Shown here in pieces: positions 51,071 through 61,320 of a stretch of 64,000 nucleotides of DNA. A program made the translations under genes and the position numbers. The DNA comes from Pseudisothecium myosuroides (taxonomy: Eukaryota > Streptophyta > Bryopsida > Hypnales > Lembophyllaceae), in assembly GCA_951799445.1 (NCBI GenBank), contig OX637296.1:1054001-1118000 (forward strand), given 5' to 3'. Every line of letters begins with the position of its first letter. The stretch's first letter is position 1. The notes beneath the pieces are model-generated. The model made no database searches, had not been told where the DNA came from, and saw only the letters and a program-made list of their open reading frames with translations.

Positions 51071-52332
51071 ACACAGTAATTGAGACCATCAAGTTGTAGA
51101 AGAAAAAGGATTTGATAAGTGTCCAAACTAATTCATCCCACTTAGTGGTGGGACTAAAATGGAATTCATACTTGCCCAACTATTTGATACGGGCATTTAG
51201 TGGTGGCACAAAATGAAAGTGATAAGTGCCCAAATTAATTGACCCATTTAGTGGTGGGCAAAAAATGATATTGATTGGAATCAGTTAGGATAAAAGATTA
51301 CCAACAATATCACATATAGATTGAAATAATTAGTATAATGGTTGATTTCAAAGGTGGTAAAAGTAAATTGAAGTCTTCTTCATAATGTCTATGCATATGT
51401 CAAATTATGTAATTGCACAAGTGATCATGAATTTAGAATCTACTTGTCATAAAAAAAATTCATGATTTTTAATCACACAAAATTAATAATTTAGGTATGG
51501 AACATGAAAAAGCATTACCAAAATTTTAGACCTTCTAATTCTATATGTATTTGACAATTTTTTAAATTCATGCCTAAGATTGAGTATATTTGAGAGTCAT
51601 TTTTAAAAGTCTTAAATTATATATATCAAGCTTTACAAAGCACCGCTTTGCATTCCACCCTCAACCCAAAAATCAATTTTTTGTTTGGGACAACCTAAAT
51701 TTCTGATGATACAAAATGGCAGTTTTGGGAGTCTCTGCCTTAGGATCCACCTAAACAATTCAAATTCCAAGAGCATGGCTAATTGGATCTTTCTTACTTG
51801 GATCTTTCTTAATTGATACTGACATCTGAAATTCTGAATCGCTAATAAAGAGGTGCAAAGCAGCACTCTTCGACCAAAAATCAGAGCCAGCTTTCCTTGA
51901 TGGGCTGTGGCATCCAATGAGCTTGTACCGAAAATCCAAGCCAGCTTTTAGACTGGCTGTGGCATCCGATGAGCCCTGAAGGAATTCTGACAGCATATAC
52001 ATACGCATGAAAACCTCAGCAGGACTACCCCAAAACGATATAAATGATACTGATTTACTGCGGTGCTCTTATGGCTGTTTAAATTCCAGTTCTCACATGG
52101 ACGTGACTAGAAAGCAACCCCAAATGCTTGGACCCATGTCTTAGTTCTCAGTCTTTGGTGTTCAATGCAGTACTAGTCATTGAAAGTAAGATCAATTTAC
52201 AGAAATCAAAATCAGCATTCAGGCATTGAACCAAGTCTTTGATGTACAAGCGTTGGAAAATTGAATCGTATTGACTGAATCGTATTGAATAAAAATACGG
52301 TGAGAAGGGCAGATTACAAGGACATTGAACTT
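51071..52332. other. Non-coding spacer of element B, right part
   Basis: AT-rich sequence leading to the end of the transposase gene. There is no coding signal apart from short chance frames. The last part may hold the 3' untranslated region of the transposase gene on the minus strand. Confidence 0.45.
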
Positions 52333-53870
52333 CTAGTCCAGTAGCACAGCATCCCTCAGGGCCTCATCAATAATCTCTTTGACATCTATCTTCAACTCAA
52401 ATCCTGATAAACAACTCTTGATAGGATGTGCTATAGGTGGCAAACTAAATTTGGAACAAAGAACAATGTGGCTATAAACTGTACTTGGTTCTCTGTCATT
52501 CCTCAGCAAATAAGTTCGACTCCCTTCTTTGAGCCTCTCATACCAAATTCCATTGAAAACAACATCCCCTGGGACATAGGTGTTCTCATCCGGGTCAGTG
52601 AAAGCTTCTTCAACAATGTACGTTGCCTTGACAACGATCATGAGCCACCATGGCTCCTCTTCCAGTGGTGCACCCACAGCAACATTGTCCCCCACGCACA
52701 AGCCATCCGCAATCCACTCTCCATCAGTGCCAGCTTCAATCTGCTCGTTTGCATCATAAAGTCTCCGAGCTTGAAATGGAGCTTTGGGTCTCAACCTGAA
52801 TAAAGTGAACTCTGGCACATGGTCAATTTGATAGCATGTATGCTGGGTCTCATACCCTAAACAAACATAGCAAAAACAAGACAAGTGCCGATATTGGATA
52901 AGTGTTGGGTCTCTAGCAGTCACCGAACGGCATTGATGGTTAGACATGCTGCTCGGCACCCGTTCAGCTTGCCTGGTGTCACTCCTATCCACACTACCCA
53001 GTCCAGTTTTGGAAATCAGCCAAAAAAATTTATGTGTCTCACACCGTGCACCTCGGGGCCCTGCATGCACCTTCACAGCCTGCTCATTTAAGAACTGAAC
53101 AATCTCAGCAGCACTCTGTAGCTTCCTCCCATCTGCTTTCAACTGCTCCGTACGGATCTCTCTCTTCAGCAAGGCACCTGCACCATCTACTTCCCCCTTC
53201 CCATGCCCAGAACCAAAATAATTCCAAGACATTTGGCAACCATCTATCAATGTGGCACTGCTAGTCAACGTAGGATATCTACTAATAAAATACCAAGCTC
53301 GTGCACTCTTAAATTGTCCACTACATCCATCTGACCAGACTATGTGGTTATTGGGAGTGAAACCTTGGCCCTTCACATGTTCCCAATTCAACATCAGACA
53401 ATGCTGGACATAAAGAGAATCATGACTTCTATCATCAGATACATAATAATGAATCTCTTTCAACAAAAGAGGCTCATTGGTATCTTTGCTCCAAGCAGGA
53501 TTCAACTTGTAAGTAATATGAACCAAGATGGTGACCTGATCATTATGCCAATGCATACTTTGTATCTCATTTTGAATCTTAAAAGTATAATTTTCTGAAA
53601 AATCAATGCAAGAGATTAAAGTGCTAGGCAAAACAGAGGTAAACAACTCTTTAAATTGATAATCCTGCCAAGATGCTACATAATTATGCAACACAAATGC
53701 TTGCAACTTAGGTTTGAGGTAATTGATCAACTCACGGGGAGTCGTTTCTTTATATTCCAAGGTTGAAGCTTTCCTTGGATTTCCTTCCTCTGTTGTCCCC
53801 ACCACCTTGTATCCGATGCACTTCCACTTCACGATCTGCTGAGATGTCATTTCTTGAGGACAGATATGAA

Positions 53871-54231
53871 CAGGGTTGTCTTGTCTGACATGTTTTGGGG
53901 TTTCGATGTCGTGTTGGACGTCTGACGTCGCGTGTCGTATAGGACAACTTGACGGACGGGTGTCCAACTACGTCATGTAATTTCATCTTCAGCAGCTAAA
54001 AAAATTTGAAATCTTACTATAACTATGAACCTAAAATTAGAATGTAATATGTATTCATGAAATTAAGACACTTCATTAACATGAAACATTAATATGTCAA
54101 AATTATAAATTTCTAATGATATATTTTAAAGTCAACTAGACGTTTGGTCAACTAGACGTCGCGGGGGCTCTACTAGACGTCGTATGACGTCGAGTTGTCG
54201 CGATGTCGCGATGTTTGGGAAGACAACCCTA
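53871..54231. mobile_element. hAT-like MITE inside the B transposase exon
   Basis: A 361-bp insert starts CAGGGTTGTC and ends GACAACCCTA, flanked by the 8-bp duplication GATATGAA (53863-53870 and 54232-54239). CAGGG-type ends with 8-bp duplications are diagnostic of hAT elements. The interior is rich in GACGTC and AGACGTC words. Removing it with one duplication copy (369 bp) joins the frame exactly across the Cys cluster and the CPQE motif that also occurs in element A. Confidence 0.88.
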
Positions 54232-54689
54232 GATATGAAGCAACTGGATTCCACAATCCACGCATTTACCAATTAAACAATCCCGCTTGTGCCACATTGA
54301 CAGTTCCTCTTTTTTGCATAAAATGGATGTCCAAAGGTTAGTCAACCTCTCATAAACTTGAAGATGAGCTTTACACATACTACCCAAACCCTCACCACAC
54401 CCTAAGCCACCACAAAGCATCACACAATCACACGAACAATCTGAATGAATTCCTTGTCTATCGGTCCTCATAATGTCGAGAGCAATCATTAGCTCCGTCA
54501 ACTCCTGGTGGTATCGGCAGCAGCAGGTGTTCCACATTCTCAACCGCTTCACCCACCAGGGCTTCAAGTACTCTAAAGAAGTCAAGCTACAAACGAGGTC
54601 AGGATTCCTGTCCTTGAAAGCCGTATAAAATTCGAGCTGCACACCAGTTAACACAAATCAGAAAAATCACAACAGCAGAAGCATTCATG

Positions 54690-55070
54690 TGCTGACATTC
54701 ACTGCAAGCCAAAGCAACCCAACATCCTAAGCACCCTAAGCATGCCACCTTCAGCACAAAAGTAGGACAAAATGAAAGCACCCTAAGCACAAGCAACCCA
54801 GCACCCTAAGCACCCTAAGCATGCCACCTTCAGCACAAAAGTAGGACAAATTGAAAGCACCCAAAGCACAAGCAACCCAACACCCTAAGCACCCTAACCA
54901 CAAGCAATCCAGCACCCTAAGCACCTTAAGCACAAGCAACCCAGCACCCTAAGCATGCCACCTTCAGCACAAAAGTAGGACAAAGTGAAAGCACCCTAAG
55001 CACAAGCAACCCAGCACCCTAAGCACCCTAAGCAAACCACTTCAGCACCACAGCAGGAACATGGTTGATG
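54690..55070 (-). repeat. GTGCTTAGGGTGCTGG minisatellite in transposase intron
   Basis: The 868-bp intron between the two exons of the B transposase is largely built from units such as AGCACCCTAAGCACAAGCAA and GCCACCTTCAGCACAAAAGT, given here as the plus strand. On the sense strand they read GTGCTTAGGGTGCT, like the minisatellite in the RING gene of the same element. Confidence 0.8.
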
Positions 55071-56339
55071 TGCTAACATTCACTACAAGCAAAAGCAACC
55101 AGTGATTCTAAGTATCTGAAGCACACCACTTTCAGCACAAAAGCAAGACAAAAGCAAGGAATATCTACTTGAAGCACCCTAAGCGCAAGCACCACAAGCA
55201 CCACAGCACAGCGGCAGCTTGTTCAGCTCTGTGCTACCATTCACTACGAGAACAAGCACCAAATGGTTCTAAGTATCTGAAGCACCACCTTCAACACGCA
55301 AGTAGGATAATAGCATTGAACGTACTAATAGCAAGCACGAAATCCTAAACCCTCTCAGCTCGAAAGTCTCCAAAGCACCCCACTTCCAACACAGAAGTTC
55401 CATGATGCACAGCAGCAACAGCACTATATCGTAAACACATCTTAAGCACAGCATCGAGCATCACATCACATCAGCAAGAAATACAAGTAATTATCAAGCC
55501 ATACCTGTGAGCATTGAAGGAAATGTGTTGGATGCGAAACCCATTGTCTTAGACCTTCATGAAAACTGACAATATCCTTCCGATTTGGAGACACCGTGGT
55601 CTCATGAGCCCACCAATGCTCCACTGCGGCCTTGACATTCTCTGCAAGCGAATTGCTACGAATTTTTCTACGATTATGTCACCAGAAAGCATCCTTTGTA
55701 CCATCCAAAACAAGGCGTCTACCCCGCGCCTTCGATATGTTTCTCTTGTCCACTCCCAACACAGCAGCCAACCCTCTACCACTCCCAGCCACTGAAGATG
55801 AAGCAAAGGTGCACAAGATATCTTTAGCCATAACAATCTTTGATGGTTTCACACCAACCAAATGTTCTCTCATACCCTCTCTCACACTAGAAACAACATT
55901 GTGCTGCAATTTGATAGTTTCCAAGTTACTAAGGAATGGTGGAATCATGTCTTTCATGTAACTGTGACCCAAAAACTTTTGCACAATAAGGTGCTGAATG
56001 TTAGAATCGTATTCTTCCAAGCGAGAATAGGCAAACTTTGCAATCTCCCTGGTAATGTCTTGGCTAATTCTACTGGCCCTAGAGGCACAATGTTCAAAAC
56101 TTTGAAATTCTCCCTGTTCTGTTCTTAAAGTAGCTGCTACTTCTTCTTCGACCAAACCTGCCTTTCTTCTAGCCCGACATCGCTGTGTTCGCTCACGTGC
56201 AGAAGCCTTCCGCTTCTCTGCGGACCAAGCCTGGTAAGCGTCTTCCTCTACAGGACCCCTGATAATTTCAGATTCAGCCATTTCGAAGGTCCAGTTCTGG
56301 AAATACACCCACGGAGGCAAACATACATCAGCCCGCACA

Positions 56340-56910
56340 TGCCCTAAACCTGGAAAGACACGGAGCATACCCTAAATACAACTAAAGACCCTAAACGCAA
56401 AAATCTGGAAAGACACGGAGCATACCCTAAATACATCTGAAGACCCTAAACGCAAAAATCGAGCATGCCTTTCAGCCAGCACCAACAGGAACAACAGTGA
56501 TTCAAATAAAGCATTGTTTTTGCCGCCATGAAATCGTACTAACAACCAACCAGTGCCGCAAAAAAAAAGTAGTGGACAGCGGCGCAACAATGAAGGCACC
56601 TGAATTCTCCAAGCTAACGTAGCTTTGAATGCATTCAAGATCCTCCAGTGACAAACCCTATTGCAACGGCGCACTTCCCATTCAGTTGTACATCAAAATC
56701 CAAGTTCACCCTAAACCGGAGCAACCCTAAACTTGAACCGCAGCTGATGTTCAAATTTCTCCAATTCAATGTGGTACCCTAAACCTTTAACGTTTGTGCC
56801 GTTCAACAATCGTGGCAAGGAAGCCCTTCTCCGTGCCAAAGTTTGCACCAACTGCGCACAGCTGAAATTCCTTGAGGGCTTTAGCGATTATGTAAACCCT
56901 AAACCCTCCA
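56340..56910 (-). promoter_or_regulatory. Telobox cluster upstream of the B transposase
   Basis: About ten ACCCTAAA or CCCTAAA words occur in 570 bp around and upstream of the transposase start, including two in a duplicated block near 56350-56455. Teloboxes (AAACCCTA) are known plant promoter elements bound by telomere-repeat-binding factors. They are scattered rather than tandem, so this is not a telomere relic. Confidence 0.55.
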
Positions 56911-57064
56911 CTTCATGGGTTGCGGCAAACCTTAAGCACAGTAGACCAAATGGTTCTAACAGCGTGCTCTACAGAACTTGGTGAGAAGGGAAGAGAATTA
57001 CGATTCAACGCAAAGAGAAACGGCTAACCCAACACAAAGTTTACACAGCTCGGTGAATAGGAAG

Positions 57065-57160
57065 GAGCGCCAGGACTCAGCGAGAAGGGAAACGGCTACA
57101 GCTCGGTGAGAAGGAAAGAGCGCCAGGACTCAGCGAGAAGAGAAACGGCTACACTTGAAT
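57065..57160. repeat. 53-bp tandem duplication
   Basis: The text GCGCCAGGACTCAGCGAGAA recurs with a period of 53 bp (starting near 57067 and 57120), each copy followed by GAAACGGCTACA. It lies between the telobox region and the right end of B. Confidence 0.75.
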
Positions 57161-57249
57161 CCGAAGTTTGAACTTGGATGTGTTCGTGAAGGCGCCAAAC
57201 GCGTTTTCATCCAAAACGTCCCACTAATCATCCAATTTAGCACTATTTA

Positions 57250-57582
57250 CACTATAACAAAACTTGGTAAAAAAAAACCGCGCAGAGATTTGACTACGGT
57301 TTTTTTATCCACGCTTTTGTGCGCGTGCGCGTAGTGGATAGATAGTGTTTTTTGTAGTTTCCCAGTGCAATTTTTGGAATTTGGAAGCATGTAATATACC
57401 ATTGAAAAGGTATTTTTAAGACCTTTCCAATGGTATATTACATGCTTCCAAATTCCAAAAATTGCAGTGGGAAACTGCAAAAAACACAATTTGTCCACTA
57501 CGCGCACGCGCACAAAAGAGTGGATAAAAAAACCGTAGTCGAATCTCTGCGCAGTTTTTTTTTACCAAGTTTTGTTATAGTG
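57250..57582. mobile_element. Foldback MITE, 333 bp, near-perfect palindrome
   Basis: The two halves are inverted copies of about 160 bp each, starting CACTATAACAAAACTTGG and ending with its inverse. TTA flanks both sides (57247-57249 and 57583-57585). A 3-bp duplication with CACTA ends suggests CACTA-type mobilisation, although TTA is also a Harbinger target. Both arms contain GCGCACGCG-like text next to poly-T or poly-A runs. It could form a very long hairpin RNA. Confidence 0.85.
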
Positions 57583-60305
57583 TTAGCACAAAAAGCAAGC
57601 GTGACACCCACATTTTTGTCCTTTTTGAATACATATACATTTCTATATATGGATGTGATTCATCTTCCCAAAATTACATACAATGTTGAATACATTAGTG
57701 TAATTTTTTAGAAACTATCAAAGAATCAATTAAAATTATTCACAATCAAAGCTCAAAAAAGGAAGTGTGACACCTTTTGTGGCTCCTATTGCCTCATGTT
57801 TACCCACCCTCAAGAAATTACCGCTGACACAGGCAGATTCGACGAGCACTTACGACAGCTGTTCTTAGCAGCGAGGGGAGGAGGCGTGCACAGTGACTCA
57901 ATGTTGACCCCTTCCGCGGCAGCGCTGGCACTGACAGTATCCCCGATTGCCCCGCTGCGGTCTTCATCTCGCAGCGACAAGAATCCGCAAGCTTTCAGCC
58001 AGAAAGGGTGCACGCGCCCGCAACCATCTGAGGCGCAGTCTGAGGTGTCCTTGAACCATGCCGCAGTACACCAAGGATGGTACAAGTGCTTGCAGCTGCA
58101 TATGAGGGCATTGAAGAACGGGAAGCCATCCCCGCACAGCGCACAGTACGCAGGCACCGGCAGAACCCCGAAGTCCGTCACGGTTTCCCTCTCCTTGCAG
58201 GTGAGAGGAAGCGGATTTGGATGCATGAGTGTGGCGAGCTCCCCGGACTGTAACTTCCAGTGATCATTCTGCAGCGCTAAATGGTACCTCCGTGCGCCCT
58301 CAAGGCGGGCAACGGACTCTTGCAACTCGTCCTGCCTCACTTTCTTCTTGGCTTGCAAAGCCTGCAACTCCTTCAGGCTGTTGCGGAGCATGTCATGCAT
58401 CGGTGTATCACCCGCTACCTGCATTCCCAACTTCTGTCCATCGTCATTGCTGGGAAGCTCGTACTGCTCCCCATACTTGGCGAACTGCTTCACAATGTGT
58501 TCGACCATGCCAGCACAGAAGGAGCACTCCCTCTGCACTTCCTCGGTTCGTTGCACGCATATGTCCAAGTTGCACTGCAAGAAGCCGACATGGTTCTCGA
58601 TTTTGGCAACGGCTGTCTCCATGTCCGCGTTCCTGCAGCATATAGAACAGTAACTCAGGCATAACGGAAGCAGAGGCTAATTTAACCAGAGAAACGGACT
58701 CCCATTGCAAATGTTTGCCGGCAACTTCAGCGGGTGACCACAAGTCCACGGCAGCTTACCTGGTCACCAACATGTCGAAATCAAGGGCCAGCATCAACGA
58801 TGATGCCATTTTTGGCTTCTTGTCCTCATTGTGCAGGTCCACAGACGGAGGGCGCTTGAATGCATGCCCCAACGGGGACGTGGAGAGCTTCACATCCGCA
58901 TCCTTGAAGAAGTCGAGTAGGTCCTGCTGAACATCCCCGTCCTTGCCCCGTAGAACCTGCTGGCGCCGCAATCACATCTTCACCCTGACCTTGTAGTTTG
59001 CATGTTGTACTTGATTTGTGTCGGCTGCAAATTGTGCCCAGTCAACTTCCTCTCCTTTCACCTTGTTGTAAACCCAGCCAATGGCCAACTCCTTTGCAAT
59101 ATGGTTTGGTGCAAAGGCCTTTTGGTAACACACACAGTAGAGGTTCTCCAGTTTGAAGCGGTCCTCCATTGACAGTTTGTCCCCCAAACTGTAGTCGTTG
59201 TGACCTCTCTCCTGCTCGAAAACGGCCTCCACTTCTTCACACGGGATGTACCTCCCAATCTTTAGCTTGTGTGGGTTCTTTCCGACGTTGTTGAGTTTGA
59301 ACTCCCGTCGGAAGTCGTCCTTAGTCATTCGGCGTGGAGGAAGCTTGTGCAAGGTTTTCAGGTCGGCCAAGGCTTCCTGCAGTCACCTTCCATGAACACC
59401 TTCTTCCCCTTATTCAATTGTTGTAGAGAAAAGCAGGAAAACAGCTGTCAGTTCCAAGGGTCAATGACGACCATTGTGGACGCCTCGGGGGCACATGATA
59501 AATGGAAATCAGTAGTAGCTTCATTTAGGCTGCAAACATGGCAGACGTCCACGCCATTAGAGGAGTCAGGAGTTACAGGAAGCCTACGTCTCCTCCTCAC
59601 TCTGAGGACACTTACCTTCTGCTCTGAAGCCTTATCAGCTGACGACTGACTCTCTTCTTCCTCTTCAGTATGGTAGGAGGAGTCTCCGGATGTCGTCTGA
59701 CGTGGCCGTTTCCCCTTCCCCTACTGCGTCCTTCCCGAAATAGGCGACAGCGCAACAGGTTTCCCTCCTTTTCGTTGAAGCAGCTTCTTAGCATTCACTT
59801 CGTTGTGAATGGTTCGGGTGTCCAGAAGTCCTTTTCTAGTCTTCGTTGGGGTCTGCGCAGTGGACGTCCGTGGTGGAGGGGTGTTGTCCTCAGATCCGTC
59901 GTCCTCCACCCCGTCCTCTCCCTCGTCAGCACCCACGTCTTCCTCCCGCATGCCTCTGCCTCCACGACCTTGCACCTTCCAGATTGGGTCTGCGCGGTCG
60001 CGAGTAGGAGAGGAGTTGCCACCTACCGAGTGCTGCTTTCTCGCAGCCTGTGTTGTCCCAGCGCCTGCAGGTGCCTTCGCTGATTTAAGGCTAGCCCCGC
60101 CTCATTTCTGTGCGGACTTGGCGTTCTTCCCCTGGCCGGTCTTGGTCACTGGCCTTCCACTTCGGTCTTCCTCTTCGTCGGAAACTTCAATCGGTTCGGG
60201 CTCTATCTCAACATCCTTTGGCAGCCGCCCCTGCTGCCGCTGAGCTTCTTCACGCGGGCCTCCCGTGGAGACGAGCTTCCTCTTGCCCGACTTCGAGGAG
60301 TCCAT

Positions 60306-61320
60306 GGCCGTTGCTCATGACTCTGCACCAACATTGAATCGCAGAAGGTGAAGCGTTAGTGAAGAGAGAAAGGGACCGCAAGTGCAGCACCCGTTGGACT
60401 CCGAAAGTGCTCAATAGGACTCCAGAAGCACATAAGAAGTATTCCGGGGGTACTGTAAGGACTGACATAGTACTCTGGGTCCTCAGAGGACTACGGCTGG
60501 CACTATGTAGTACGTCGGGAGGAGAGTAGTACCCTGACCTGAGGTACGCTCGAGCAGTCCTCCATGGGAAGGACTAGCGCTCAGCGTTCAGTGCAGATGA
60601 GTGCTAAGAGCAGTATTTGTCCTGGTCGTGGACGAACTCGGTCCACTTCGATCCTACAAAAGGACTACGGTCCCCCCCCGGGCACTACAACGGCCCTACG
60701 GAGTATTAGGTACATCAGGGCCACGACAGGTAGCAGTGAAGTCGTCGCCATCACTCGCGAGTGGCAGACTAGGACAGTACTAGTAGTACTTGGAAGCAGT
60801 GATGGGGAGGTGGGGTGACCCATGGCATAAAAAGAAGTACTGGTCCTAGCGCTCAGTACGCGGAAGATCAGGAAGAGGTCGGAAGGTTGGGTACTACATA
60901 TTGGGGAAGACTCCCGCAAGCGTAAAGAAGGATAGTACACCGCTACGCGCCTCGGAAGTGAAAGCGCTCGCGTCTATGCGCAGCGCTTACTGTGGACGTC
61001 ACAGTACTGCAGGTACTGCAGACCGCATAGCCAACACATGCGGTAAGTGAGCAGCATACTCCTAGTACAGAGAAGTACAGAGAAGTACTGTGCGGGAGCG
61101 GACGGGGGAATGATTATATGAAGCTCACTAACCGCAAAGACGACCGAACACATGAACCACAGAAATTGACACCCATCCTAGATAGAAATGCATCCCATGA
61201 CTTAGTCGCATGCTGTTCCATGGATGTGTGGATGGAAAGCAAGAGACATCAAAGTAGTAGCACAGGAGGCAGTGCATGACAAAGGCAAGGAGGGGCTTTA
61301 ATGTCAGAAAATGTTATCCT
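60306..61320. other. AGTACT-rich spacer of element A
   Basis: No gene is visible between the RING gene start and the next open frame. The block has many AGTACT, AGTACTG and GTACTAC words, matching the transposase intron at 31.4-32.7 kb and the ends of A. It probably includes the RING gene promoter on the minus strand. Confidence 0.5.

Larger units (their letters stand above)
52333..56281 (-). pseudogene. Element B transposase, DDE type, disrupted
   Basis: Two exons: 56281-55505 (start MAESEIIRGPVEEDAYQAW; an alternative in-frame ATG lies at 56368) and 54636-52333. Exon 1 is basic (RERTQRCRARRK) and ends after SPNRKD. Exon 2 has Cys/His clusters (CCCRYH, CSCDC, CVDCG), then the DDE-like core CIDFSENYTF, VWSDGCSGQFKSARAW and WNYFGSGHGKGEVDG, and a C-terminal domain with GDVVFNGIWYERLKEG. 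Without the inserted element the length is about 904 codons, close to the A copy. It is inactivated by a TGA at 55679-55681 and by a hAT-like element inside exon 2, which adds a TAG at once. The positions occupied by introns 3 and 4 of the A gene are uninterrupted here. The family resembles DDE proteins I recall from invertebrate genomes; the superfamily is not certain. Confidence 0.88.
43343..57805. mobile_element. Element B: 14.5-kb transposon nested in element A
   Basis: The left end reads GGGTAAACATGAGGTAAAAT and the right end, inverted, reads GGGTAAACATGAGGCAATAG; 22 of 25 terminal bases match. ACCC flanks both sides (43339-43342 and 57806-57809). This is the same design as A (GGGT ends, 4-bp duplication, transposase and RING genes converging) but with different terminal sequence, so it is a diverged relative. 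Gene order is RING (+) at left and transposase (-) at right. Its insertion 12 bp beyond a splice donor of A's RING gene fixes the order of events: A first, B later. B itself contains M, a hAT-like element and a foldback element. Confidence 0.92.
42076..60305 (-). pseudogene. Element A RING-finger/coiled-coil protein, interrupted by element B
   Basis: Read leftward, exons begin at MDSSKSGKRKLVSTGG (60305-60102), then a basic part (about 59970-59650), a conserved helical part (59370 to about 58761, with ENLYCVCYQKAFAPNHIAKE), and a coiled coil plus zinc finger (58636-57822). The finger reads CALCGDG, CKHLYHPWC and CGRVHPFWL, a RING-H2-like pattern. Exon 57822 ends in a GT donor, and element B sits 12 bp into that intron. 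Coding resumes left of B (about 43190-42800, 42720-42450, 42300-42076) and ends APRKSKVTKK. Homology to the B gene at 44892-48848 covers the helical region, the coiled coil and the finger. An in-frame TGA at 58972-58974 breaks the helical exon. RING proteins are often E3 ubiquitin ligases; that role here is inference. Confidence 0.75.

Noticed and set aside
54599..54939. Short Leu/Cys-rich minus-strand frames resembling membrane segments.
   Set aside because: They are translations of the minisatellite in the transposase intron.
56340..56910. Interstitial telomere from CCCTAAA words.
   Set aside because: The words are scattered singly, not in tandem, and lie beside a gene start; teloboxes fit better.
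57810..58664. Plus-strand open frames opposite the RING exon of element A.
   Set aside because: The minus strand has the zinc-finger pattern, a splice donor and homology to the B gene; the plus-strand frames have none of these.
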